Source of the DNA: Phycisphaerales bacterium
GTDB lineage: Bacteria; Planctomycetota; Phycisphaerae; Phycisphaerales; UBA1924
DNA: 64,000 nt
Direction of reading: 5' to 3'
Assembly (NCBI GenBank): GCA_016709445.1
Contig: JADJMV010000001.1
Coordinates: 977,398-1,041,397 of the forward strand
In this document: positions 1-8,224 of the stretch, piece by piece
Position numbering within the stretch: the stretch's first letter is position 1
Layout: the number at the start of each line of letters is the position of its first letter
Translations under genes and position numbers: made by a program
The notes under the pieces: generated by a model
What the model was told of the DNA's origin: nothing
Seen by the model: the letters and a program-made list of their open reading frames with translations, nothing else
Database searches by the model: none

Positions 1-789
1 GCGTCGCCGAGCCGGCTCCGGCTCGTTGCGCCGCCGGGCGCCTGGGCCGACGAATCGGGGATGGGCGAGGCCGTGAGCGGCGCCTGGCCCGGCGCGACGG
101 CGGACATCACGTTTGACGAGGACCCGGTCTCGCTCGCACTGGCGCGATTCGCCGAGCGCGAGTCGGACGCGCCGGCCGAGGCGAAGCCGTCGCTGGAACA
201 GCTGGGCATGAGGCCGGGCAGGCAGCACCGCGCGATGTATTGGTGGGCGGCGGCGGCGATTGTGCTGGCGTCGCTGGGGATGGGTGTGGCGGCGTGGAAG
301 GTGCAATCCTCGGCGAGCGCCATCCGCCGCGACGCGGCGAAGGCGCGGAGTGATTGGCGGAAGCAAGCCGAGCAGTTGCTCCCGGCGGTGGCGACTGGTC
401 CGGCGGCGAGCCGCTCCTTCGACGGGAAGGCGATCGCGGATCTTCGGGAGTCGATCGACAAGCGCCGCCAGAGCCTGACGCCGATCAAGGCGACGCCGGA
501 GAAGCCGGTGCTGCAGGAACTCGAGACGCTGGCCTTCGTCCTCGGGAACCCCGACTACGACGTGCAGAAGATCGACCTGAGCAGCGCCGCCGTGGTGATC
601 GACCTCTACGTGCCGGACACGGCGGCGTACGAGGAGTTGGTCGCTTCGCTGGGCAGTATCGCCGGTTCGTCGGTGAGCACGTGGGACAAGTCGCCCAGGT
701 CGGAGAACCGCAACGGGAGGCCGGCGATCAAGGTCAGCCTTATTGGCTACTGGGCGCAGCGCCCGGCGCAGCCGCGGGGGGCCGCGTGA
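1..789 (+). CDS. PilN/GspL-like pilus or secretion assembly protein, 5' end cut by the window
   Basis: The frame is open from the first base of the window, so the ATG at position 61 is probably internal and the gene starts outside. One membrane helix (about residues 60-78 counted from that ATG, AAAAIVLASLGMGVAAW) is followed by a coiled region and a small alpha/beta domain. This is the layout of PilN or the C-terminal part of GspL, which link the cytoplasmic platform to the periplasm in type IV pili and type II secretion. The stop codon overlaps the GTG start of the next gene (GTGA), which indicates translational coupling with a PilO/GspM-like partner. The family assignment rests on architecture and neighbours, not on a diagnostic motif. 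Confidence 0.6.
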   Translation, partial: ASPSRLRLVAPPGAWADESGMGEAVSGAWPGATADITFDEDPVSLALARFAERESDAPAEAKPSLEQLGMRPGRQHRAMYWWAAAAIVLASLGMGVAAWKVQSSASAIRRDAAKARSDWRKQAEQLLPAVATGPAASRSFDGKAIADLRESIDKRRQSLTPIKATPEKPVLQELETLAFVLGNPDYDVQKIDLSSAAVVIDLYVPDTAAYEELVASLGSIAGSSVSTWDKSPRSENRNGRPAIKVSLIGYWAQRPAQPRGAA

Positions 790-1349
790 GCACGATCGCG
801 CAACAACGAGTTTCCGAGGATGTCCGTTACGAGCTGGCGGAGGCGGCGCGTTCGGCGGAGCGGGCCAACCGGCCCCGGTCGCTGCTGTTCCTCGCGACGG
901 TCCTGTTCCTGGTGGCGGGGGTGGCGTTGATCGTCTGCATCCGCCACCGGGACTCGGCGCTGCGGGAGTTTCGCATCCAGGGGGACTGGAAGGTGCTCGT
1001 CGCGGGGTTCGAGGAGCAGAACAACGCGCTGGACCGGCTGCTGACGACGGACCAGTCCGCGGTGAAGCCGCTCGCGGACCTGTTCACGCGGATCGAGAGC
1101 GCGGCGATGGGCCTGGGGCTGGAGAAGCCGAAGATCCCGCCGCAGAAGACGCCCGTTCGGGACGGGGCGGCGCTGAAGAATACGTACGAGTACACCATGC
1201 ACGGCCCGGACCTCGGGGTGTTGCTCACCTGGATCCAGCAGTGCCTGGCGGACGTGCCGGGGCTGCGCGTGGCCGGTCTCGAGATCGTGCCGCAGGCCAA
1301 GGCGTGGCAGTGCAAGGTCACATTTGTGAGGTGGGAGCGAGCTTCATGA
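786..1349 (+). CDS. PilO/GspM-like inner-membrane assembly protein
   Basis: This 187-residue protein starts at a GTG that overlaps the preceding stop. It has a short cytoplasmic N-terminus, one membrane helix (around residues 37-55, LLFLATVLFLVAGVALIVC), a coiled linker and a ferredoxin-like C-terminal domain. That is the usual plan of PilO and GspM, which heterodimerise with PilN or GspL. Its stop overlaps the ATG of the next gene (ATGA). The three coupled genes form the end of an operon that presumably works with the secretin and ATPase found 17 kb downstream. There is no catalytic motif; the call is by architecture and context. Confidence 0.6.
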   Translation: MSTIAQQRVSEDVRYELAEAARSAERANRPRSLLFLATVLFLVAGVALIVCIRHRDSALREFRIQGDWKVLVAGFEEQNNALDRLLTTDQSAVKPLADLFTRIESAAMGLGLEKPKIPPQKTPVRDGAALKNTYEYTMHGPDLGVLLTWIQQCLADVPGLRVAGLEIVPQAKAWQCKVTFVRWERAS

Positions 1350-2023
1350 GCATTCCGGCGGCGGTGATTCGGGCGCTGTGTTTGGGGGCGGCGGTCGCGA
1401 TGCTGGTCGGCGCGCCGATCGGCTGCGTCGGCTCGAGCGGGGGCTCGGCCTCTGGCCTCGACGCGCCGGGGGCGAGGCTGCAGGAGGCCCGCCAGGCGGC
1501 TCAGCAGGCCGCGGCCACGGCGGCCAAGGCGGCCAGGGCGCGGGAGCGCAAGCGCACGGACGAGGCGGCGAAGCTGACCAGCCAGGCTGTCGAGCAGTAC
1601 CGCGATGCGCTGAATATCTCGGGCGACATGCCGGAGGCGTGGAACAACCTCGGGGCGCTCCTGGTGGTGCAGGGCGACCTGATGCCGGCGGCGGACGCGT
1701 TCACGATCGCGATGCAGCAGAGCCCGACGGACCCGCGTCCGTGCGAGAACCTGGGCCTGGTGTACAACCGCGCGGGCTGGGCGGAGGAGTCGCTCAAGTA
1801 TTACGACCTGGCGCTGGACCGCAGCGCAAACTACCTGCCGGCGCTGCGAGGATCCATCCAGCAGGCGTCGCTGCTGGGGCTCGCCGACGAGACGAGGCTC
1901 GCCAACGTGCGTCGGGCGCTGATGCTTGAGCAGGACGACCGCTGGCGGGACCTCTTCGATCGCGAGCAGCTGCGGATCACGGGGCGGATGGAGACCGACA
2001 AGCGGGGGGTCGGTCAGCGCTGA
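1346..2023 (+). CDS. TPR-repeat protein with signal peptide, probable lipoprotein
   Basis: The 225-residue product starts at an ATG overlapping the stop of the PilO-like gene. A hydrophobic N-terminus runs to a Cys (LVGAPIGC), a weak lipobox. An Ala/Lys-rich helix follows, then at least two tetratricopeptide repeats (MPEAWNNLGALLVVQGDL; PRPCENLGLVYNRAGWAE). TPR lipoproteins such as PilF/PilW are pilotins that help the secretin assemble; a similar role is inferred here from the operon, not shown. Its 3' end overlaps the convergent glucosidase gene by 10 bp. Confidence 0.7.
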   Translation: MSIPAAVIRALCLGAAVAMLVGAPIGCVGSSGGSASGLDAPGARLQEARQAAQQAAATAAKAARARERKRTDEAAKLTSQAVEQYRDALNISGDMPEAWNNLGALLVVQGDLMPAADAFTIAMQQSPTDPRPCENLGLVYNRAGWAEESLKYYDLALDRSANYLPALRGSIQQASLLGLADETRLANVRRALMLEQDDRWRDLFDREQLRITGRMETDKRGVGQR

Positions 2024-4698
2024 GCGTCGGGGGCGGTCATCGTGGCCAGGACGGAGGCGATGAGCGCGGTCCACCCGGTCTGGTGGCTGGCGCCGAGGCC
2101 CCTGCCGTTGTCGCCGTCGAAGAACTCGTGGAACAGAAGCATCTCCTCGCCGCGGGCGTCGCTGAGCGGTTCCCGCGTGCCGAGGAAGGGGCGCTTGCCC
2201 TGGTCGCCCGGCGTGAAGAGGCTGGAGAGCCGGCGGCGGAGTTCTTGCGAGACATCCCAGAGGTTCATCATGTTGCCGGACCCGGTGGGGCACTCGACGC
2301 GCAGGCTCTCGCCGTAGAAGCGGTGGTAGCGTTCGAGGGCCTTGATGATCATGTAGTTGAGGGGGAACCAGACGGGCCCGCGCCAGTTGCTGTTGCCGCC
2401 GAACATGAGCGTGGGGCTCTCGCCCGGGGCGTACTCGACGCGGAACTCTTCTTCGCCGACGCGGAGGATGAAGGGCTGCGCGAGGTGGGCCTTGGAGAGC
2501 GATCGGATGCCGTGGGGGGAGAGGAACTCGGCCTCGTCGAGCATGTATCCGAGCACGCGGACGAGCCGGTCGCGTGAGGGCATGGCGAGCAGGCGGTAGG
2601 CGTGGTCGGGGCGGCCGTCCTTCTCCATGTAGGAGATGTGCTTGGCGAGGTCGGCGCGGTTCTCGAGGAACCAGCTCAGGCGCTTGCTGAACCCGGGGAG
2701 GTTGCGGATCTCCCGCTCCTCGAGGATCTCGCAGGCGATGAGCGGGATGATGCCGACGAGCGAGCGGATGCGCATGGGCATGCCGTCGGCGCCGAGGCGG
2801 ATGCGGTCGTAGTAGAAGCCGTCGCGTTCGTCCCACAGGCCGGTGCCGTCCAGGGAGTTCATCGCGTCGGTGATGTGCACGAAGTGCTCGAAGAACTTCG
2901 AGGCCATGTCCTCGTAGGCGGGGTTCTCCTGCGCGAGTTCGAGGGCCATCGAGAGCATGGTGCCGCAGAAGAAGGCCATCCAGGCGGTGGCGTCGGCCTG
3001 CTCGAGGGTGCCGCCGGTGGGCAGGGGCTGGGAGCGGTCGAAGACGCCGATGTTGTCGAGGCCGAGGAAGCCGCCGGAGAAGATGTTCTCGCCGTGGGGA
3101 TCCTTGCGGTTGACCCACCAGGTGAAGTTGAGCAGGAGCTTTTGGAATGTGCGGGAGAGGAAGAGGCGGTCGCGCCGGCCCTCCTGCAGCTCGCGCTGGT
3201 AGACGCGCCAGCACGCCCAGGCGTGCACCGGCGGGTTGACATCGCCAAAGGCCCACTCATAGGCTGGGATCTGGCCGTTGGGGTGCATGTACCACTCGCG
3301 GAGGAGCAGCACGAGCTGGTCCTTGGCGAACTCGGGGTCGACGCGGGCCATCGGCACCATGTGGAAGGCGAGGTCCCAGGCGGCGAACCAGGGGTACTCC
3401 CACTTGTCGGGCATGCTCAGGATGTCGCGGCTGAAGACATGGGCCCAGTCGTGGTTGCGTCCCTTGGCGCGGCTGGGAGGCGGGTCGGGCTGGTTGGGGT
3501 CGCCGGCGAGCCAGTCGTGCACGATGTAGTGGTAGAACTGCTTGGTCCAGAGCAACCCGGCGAACGCCTGACGCGACACGCGTCGGTGCTCGGGCGAGAG
3601 GTGTGCGGGGATCTTTGCGGCGTAGAACTCGTCGGCCTCGGCGCGGCGCCGGATGCAGACCGAATCGAACTCGGCGCCGAAGCCGGCCGGGACACCCTCG
3701 GTGGCCTCGCGCAGCCGGAGGCGGAGCGTGACGGACCCGCCGGGAGGCAGGCGGACCCGGTGCCACGCGGCGGCCTTGGTGCCCGTCTGCGCGGGGTTGG
3801 TGGCGGCGCGATCGCCGCCGATCACGCGGCGGTGGAATGCGTCCTTCACGTGCTTGGCGGAGTTGGCATAGCCGAAGATGCGCTCGTAGTTGGTCTCGTT
3901 GTCGGTGAAGAGGAGGTCGGGCGCGATGCCGTCGGGCCCGGGCTCGACCTCGAGGACGTAGCGTCCGAGCGAGGGGTGGTCGCAGCGGATGCTGGCCGCG
4001 TTCTCGGCCCAGAGGCGGGGCTTGGGTTCACAGCCCTCGTGTGTGCAGCCCCAGGCCCAGGTGTTGCGGCACCAGAGGGTGGGGAGGAGGTGGAGTTCGG
4101 CGGCCTCGGGGCCGCGGTTCTCGGCGGTGATGCGGATGAGTGTGTCCTCGGGCGAGGCCTTGGCGTACTCGACGGTGACGTCGAAGCAGCGGTTCTCATC
4201 GAAGACGCCGGTGTCGCGGAGTTCGTACTCGGGCTTGGCCTTGCCGCGGCGGCGGTTCTCGGCGACGAGATCGGCGTAGGGGAAGGCCTTGTGGGGGTAC
4301 CGGTAGAGGGCGCGGGCGTAGGAATGGGTGGGGGTGGCGTCGAGGTAGAAGTAGATCTCCTTGACGTCCTCGCCGTGGTTGCCCTCGTCGCCGCCGAGCC
4401 CGAAGAGGCGTTCCTTGAGGATGGGGTCCTGCCCGTTCCAGAGCGCGACGGCGAAGCACAGCCGGCACTGGCGGTCGCACCACCCGAGCAGTCCGTCCTC
4501 GCCCCAGCGGTAGGCGCGGCTGCGGCTGTGCTCGTGCGGGAAGTAGGCCCAGCAGTTGCCGTGGTCGGAGTAGTCCTCTCGGACGGTGCCCCACTGGCGC
4601 TCGGGGAGGTAGGTTCCCCATCGCTTCCAGTTGGCGGTGCGCGCGGCGTCCTCGGCGAGCCGGAGCGTTTCGGCGGTTCGTTGTGGTGTCTCACCCAA
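2014..4698 (-). CDS. GH63-like glucosidase (MGH1-type glycoside hydrolase)
   Basis: The 894-residue cytosolic protein has no signal peptide. The N-terminal half is a beta-sandwich region containing WGTYLPERQWGTVREDYS, and the C-terminal half an alpha/alpha toroid with GPVWFPLNYMIIKAL and a late HTGWT-type motif (HQTGWTALIA). These are typical of the bacterial GH63 group that cleaves alpha-glucosides or mannosylglycerate-like solutes. TTG at 4698 is chosen because an AGGGGA ribosome site lies about 6 nt upstream and no ATG fits; the exact start remains open. It is a single gene between two convergent or divergent neighbours. The substrate cannot be read from the sequence. Confidence 0.85.
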   Translation of the reverse strand: MGETPQRTAETLRLAEDAARTANWKRWGTYLPERQWGTVREDYSDHGNCWAYFPHEHSRSRAYRWGEDGLLGWCDRQCRLCFAVALWNGQDPILKERLFGLGGDEGNHGEDVKEIYFYLDATPTHSYARALYRYPHKAFPYADLVAENRRRGKAKPEYELRDTGVFDENRCFDVTVEYAKASPEDTLIRITAENRGPEAAELHLLPTLWCRNTWAWGCTHEGCEPKPRLWAENAASIRCDHPSLGRYVLEVEPGPDGIAPDLLFTDNETNYERIFGYANSAKHVKDAFHRRVIGGDRAATNPAQTGTKAAAWHRVRLPPGGSVTLRLRLREATEGVPAGFGAEFDSVCIRRRAEADEFYAAKIPAHLSPEHRRVSRQAFAGLLWTKQFYHYIVHDWLAGDPNQPDPPPSRAKGRNHDWAHVFSRDILSMPDKWEYPWFAAWDLAFHMVPMARVDPEFAKDQLVLLLREWYMHPNGQIPAYEWAFGDVNPPVHAWACWRVYQRELQEGRRDRLFLSRTFQKLLLNFTWWVNRKDPHGENIFSGGFLGLDNIGVFDRSQPLPTGGTLEQADATAWMAFFCGTMLSMALELAQENPAYEDMASKFFEHFVHITDAMNSLDGTGLWDERDGFYYDRIRLGADGMPMRIRSLVGIIPLIACEILEEREIRNLPGFSKRLSWFLENRADLAKHISYMEKDGRPDHAYRLLAMPSRDRLVRVLGYMLDEAEFLSPHGIRSLSKAHLAQPFILRVGEEEFRVEYAPGESPTLMFGGNSNWRGPVWFPLNYMIIKALERYHRFYGESLRVECPTGSGNMMNLWDVSQELRRRLSSLFTPGDQGKRPFLGTREPLSDARGEEMLLFHEFFDGDNGRGLGASHQTGWTALIASVLATMTAPDAQR

Positions 4699-4912
4699 GC
4701 GTGGTCCCCTGGGCGCGGCGCCGCGCGGGTGCGGGGCGGTGCAATTGCTCTTTCATAAACACAATCTCAACGAGACTTGAACGCACGATTGATCGCGCGC
4801 TCATCGAGGGTGGGGCGACCGAAGTGTACCCTCCTTGCGGATCGGGAAAACGTCGGTCGCGGGCGTTGGACGGGCCGCAATCCACTGGATCGTCGGGCGA
4901 GAGTCTAAGGGC

Positions 4913-4918
4913 GGGAGG
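4913..4918 (+). promoter_or_regulatory. Strong ribosome binding site that decides the pseudopilin start
   Basis: GGGAGG lies 6 nt before ATG 4925. This is near-optimal Shine-Dalgarno spacing, yet that ATG is one base out of frame with the conserved pilin leader beginning at 4947. The site is the main argument that translation starts at 4925 and that the G run at 4942-4946 carries one base too many. Confidence 0.65.
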
Positions 4919-4924
4919 CTATCG

Positions 4925-5819
4925 ATGCGCATACCCGGGTCGGGGGTTCACACTCATCGAATTGTTGGTGGTGATCGCGATCATCGCCCTGCTGATCGGG
5001 ATCCTCCTGCCGGCCCTGGGCCGGGCCCGGCAGACAGCCCGGCAGGTCAAGTGCGGCACGCAGGAGCGGTCGGTCTCGCAGGCGATCCTGGGCTATGCCC
5101 TGGATAACGACGACTACTGGCACATGAGCTGGGACAACAACGCGCTGCGGTTCCGCAAGCTCTACGGCGAGCGGTACTACCTGCTCCGCTCGGGCGACCC
5201 ACAGACCTACTGGGCCCAGCTCTACGACGAGCGTCTCGGGGCGGAGCTGGCCGACTCGATGTTCGAGTCGAACGCGGGGATCGGGGACAAGCTGCCGATC
5301 CCGGCCTGGGAATCGACGAGCTGTCCGGAGGCACGGTTCACCCTCTCGGCGTTCCGCAACAACGGGACGCTCCCGCACGACCCCTACACGCTCTGGTCGA
5401 GCTACTGCTTCAACGGCGTGACGCCCGGGTTCGACACCGTCCCCGAGAGCGTCACGCGGATGTTCTTCGGGAAGGTGCGTGGGGCTCGGGCGCCGCGCCG
5501 GCTGGGCACGATCGAGTTCCCCAGCCAGATCCTGATGTTCCAGGACGGCTCCGAGGTGGTGATCGACGGGAACGGCGACACGCTCGTGCAGATGTTCCAG
5601 TGGGATTCCGACGGCACCGAGGACGACCATAAGTACTGGAAGGGCGAGTACTTCCGCCACCCCGGCGGGTGCGGGGTCATGTGGACCGACGGCCACTTCG
5701 GCACGATCAGCCAGGGCGAGGCCGAGGCCAAGAAGCAGGAGTTGATCGATCGCTTCGGGACCACCCGGAGCGTGCCGCTGCCCTGGTACTCCGTCCCCGA
5801 CATCGTGGACAACCGCTAA
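4925..5819 (+). CDS. Type II secretion/type IV pseudopilin-like protein (H-X9-DG type), start region frame-shifted
   Basis: The mature part begins with the prepilin motif GFTLIELLVVIAIIALLIGI, cleaved after Gly by PilD-type peptidase and N-methylated on Phe. A soluble domain follows and ends in HPGGCGVMWTDGH, the H-X9-DG signature of a planctomycete/verrucomicrobia pseudopilin family often present in many copies. The only well-placed start, ATG 4925 with GGGAGG upstream, reads MRIPGSG and then needs loss of one G in 4942-4946 to join the pilin frame. Without that change the frame offers only a TTG at 4866 or an ATG at 4683, both giving long atypical leaders. Function in secretion or pilus assembly is known for the family; the cargo is unknown. 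Confidence 0.8.
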
Positions 5820-5879
5820 CGCCTTGCTTCCAGGGGTGGCGGGCGCCCGCCCCCCAGACACACCGAGAGGAGATCACGC

Positions 5880-8123
5880 ATGAATCGCAGGATGAAGCTC
5901 ACAGCCGCGGTGCTCGCGGCCCTGGCCGGCCACGCGGCGGCCCAGGTCCAGCACGGCCAGATCGACGTCAACGAGATTGATTGCGCCAACACCTCGAGCT
6001 CGATCGTCCTGAGCATCGCCGGGGGTACCGGCGACTGGACGACCGTCTCCAACGACGGGGTGGATTCGAGCAGCCGGGGCGACTATTTCGTCGATATGGG
6101 CACGGGCAACGACGCCGGCCTGGGCGTGCTGCTCTCGTTCGTGAACGAGACCAGCCGCATCTCGGCGAACGGGTGCCCGCTGGAGAGCCCCTTCTACGTC
6201 ACCCCGGCGAGCGATCGGTCGGGGAGCGGGTCGAACCGCTACTGGATCGTGGTCAACGAGGCGCCCGACGGGACCGAGGCGAACTACAACGTGTGCTTCG
6301 CGTATTTCCCGATCGCGGACGGGTGGATCACCGGCAACTTCTACAACAGCGCCAACAACGGCCCGCTGACCTCGTTTGTCGGCAACCCGCTGCTGACGAT
6401 CCGGGACGAGAACTCCTACACGGGCTCGGGGTTCGAGGTGGTCGACTACACGACCAACAACGGGATCTACGCGATCAGCCTCGAGGGCTACGACCTGCGC
6501 CGCGACGGCGTGCTCCTGACCAGCGGCGCCAAGAACGAGGACAACCGTGTCGCGACCTTCGTGAGCTACGATGGTACCGCGGCGATGCACTGCATCGACA
6601 ACGGCTCGGAGTCGGGCGGCGAGAACGATCCGGCGGGCTTCGTCTTCATCCCCGACGGGACGGCGGGCGTGACGATGGGGTACATCACCGGGTGCGGCGA
6701 CATGCTGTACCACCAGGGCGCCGCGAACGTCGAGATCCTCGATCCCTTCGGCGCCACGCCGGGCGCCCAGATGCGGATCACCATCCCCGGCGAGAGCCCC
6801 GCGACCGGCACCATGCTGCTCTGCCCCCGCACCGAGCTGGGCGGCGCGACGATCGATAACCCGGTCTTCTGCCAGCCGGATGGCGACGGCTGGATCTTCG
6901 AGACCTACGACACCGAGCCGCTCTCCAACGGCGGCCTCGCGTTGCAGAGCATGGGGGCATACGACGCCATCTTCGCCTTCGCGTTCATCCCGAACGATGC
7001 GGACATCGTCCCCGGCACGCCGGCCCAGGCGTACAAGAGCCGCCTCGGGCACGCCCACGCGGCCCGCATCGCCGTGACGGAGATCACGCCCGACAACACC
7101 AACGGGAGCATGATCGCCGAGCGGGCGATGGGTTCCGACGCCCTGGACAGCGTGGGCGACAACCGCGGCGACTGCGGCATGGCCTTCTTCGACGCCCGCC
7201 ACCCCTCGCACCTCGACAACAGCCTCGACGCCTACGAGGGCGTCTACCTCGCCTCGTCCGACGAGTTTCTCCGCGACAACTCCGGCACCGGCGGCGTGAG
7301 CGGCTGGACGACCGTGAGCTTCGACAACGGCGAGATGCACGCCCACAACGCCAGCCTCGCCGGCGGCGAGATCAACTCGGACTTCGCCGTGGCCTACTTC
7401 CCCACCGAGGCGGGATTCACCCAGGACGCCGACGTGCAGGTGCCGGGCGATGTGACCTACGAGCAGTCGGTCCCCGGCGTCGCCGGCGTCGACGGCGTGA
7501 TCATCGCCATGAACTGGGACAACAACAACCGCGTGGTCAACGCGGCGCCCAACGGGAACAGCTACACACTCTCGGCCTTCGAGGGTGCGGGCGGGGCCGA
7601 GAGCCTCGACTGGGACTTCGGATACGTGTGGTTCCCCTACTCGACGCCGGATCTGGTCGCCGGCCAGATCAGCGCGGCGGGGGCCAAGGTGAGCGGTGCG
7701 GGTAGCTTCAGCGTCTCCAGCGGCACCGACCAGACCTACGGCTTCCCCGTGACCAAGATCGCGATCTCGGGCGTCGACGCCCGGACCGACGGCGTGCTGA
7801 TGCTCTGCGGGACCGACGGGCCCTACGCCCTCAGTTGGGAGCCCGGAGAGGACGGATCGTTCGAGGTTGCCGGCTTCGATCTGGCGCTCGAGAATCCGGG
7901 CCAGACCGGCTTCAACTTCGTGTACGTCCCCTACGAGGGTCTCGTGGCCGGCGCGGGCTGCGTGGCGGACTTCAACGGTGATGGCGCCGTCAACACGCAG
8001 GACTTCATCGCCTACCTGAACGCCTGGGTCGCCAAGGACGCCCGTGCCGACATCGACGGCAACGGCACGGTGAACACGCAGGACTTCATCGGCTTCCTGA
8101 ATCTCTGGACGGTCGGCTGCTGA
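5880..8123 (+). CDS. Large secreted repeat protein with GC-type dockerin domain
   Basis: The 747-residue product follows a GAGGAG ribosome site and has a signal peptide (KLTAAVLAALAGHAAA). The body looks like about six diverged modules of roughly 110 residues. Each opens with a GVLL/GVYL/GVII strand and closes with an aromatic strand such as FNFVYVPY, FAVAYFP or IFAFAFIP. The end carries two EF-hand-like dockerin repeats (DFNGDGAVNTQDFIAYLNAW; DIDGNGTVNTQDFIGFLNLW) and a terminal Gly-Cys. That ending is typical of Phycisphaerales surface or exported proteins. No enzymatic motif is visible; a structural or adhesive role is only a guess. Confidence 0.8.
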   Translation: MNRRMKLTAAVLAALAGHAAAQVQHGQIDVNEIDCANTSSSIVLSIAGGTGDWTTVSNDGVDSSSRGDYFVDMGTGNDAGLGVLLSFVNETSRISANGCPLESPFYVTPASDRSGSGSNRYWIVVNEAPDGTEANYNVCFAYFPIADGWITGNFYNSANNGPLTSFVGNPLLTIRDENSYTGSGFEVVDYTTNNGIYAISLEGYDLRRDGVLLTSGAKNEDNRVATFVSYDGTAAMHCIDNGSESGGENDPAGFVFIPDGTAGVTMGYITGCGDMLYHQGAANVEILDPFGATPGAQMRITIPGESPATGTMLLCPRTELGGATIDNPVFCQPDGDGWIFETYDTEPLSNGGLALQSMGAYDAIFAFAFIPNDADIVPGTPAQAYKSRLGHAHAARIAVTEITPDNTNGSMIAERAMGSDALDSVGDNRGDCGMAFFDARHPSHLDNSLDAYEGVYLASSDEFLRDNSGTGGVSGWTTVSFDNGEMHAHNASLAGGEINSDFAVAYFPTEAGFTQDADVQVPGDVTYEQSVPGVAGVDGVIIAMNWDNNNRVVNAAPNGNSYTLSAFEGAGGAESLDWDFGYVWFPYSTPDLVAGQISAAGAKVSGAGSFSVSSGTDQTYGFPVTKIAISGVDARTDGVLMLCGTDGPYALSWEPGEDGSFEVAGFDLALENPGQTGFNFVYVPYEGLVAGAGCVADFNGDGAVNTQDFIAYLNAWVAKDARADIDGNGTVNTQDFIGFLNLWTVGC

Positions 8124-8153
8124 CCGGTTCCGGGTGAGTGCGGAGTCGTTCGC

Positions 8154-8185
8154 AGCGCCCCCGGGGAGCCATCCCCGGGGGCGCT
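8154..8185. terminator. Strong bidirectional hairpin between convergent genes
   Basis: A perfect 13-bp inverted repeat, AGCGCCCCCGGGG and CCCCGGGGGCGCT, is separated by the 6-nt loop AGCCAT. It sits between the dockerin gene (+) and the kinase gene (-), where it can end both transcripts. There is no long T tract, as is common in GC-rich genomes. Confidence 0.75.
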
Positions 8186-8224
8186 CTGCTGTCGGGGCTC
8201 GGGCGGCGGGGTCAGGGGGCAGGG

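Noticed and set aside
827..3256. Long open frame on the minus strand (809 codons) and a 718-codon plus-strand frame at 2602-4758
   Set aside because: Both are antisense shadows in GC-rich DNA of the pilus operon and glucosidase. They lack ribosome sites and have biased Arg/Pro/Ala composition and no domains.
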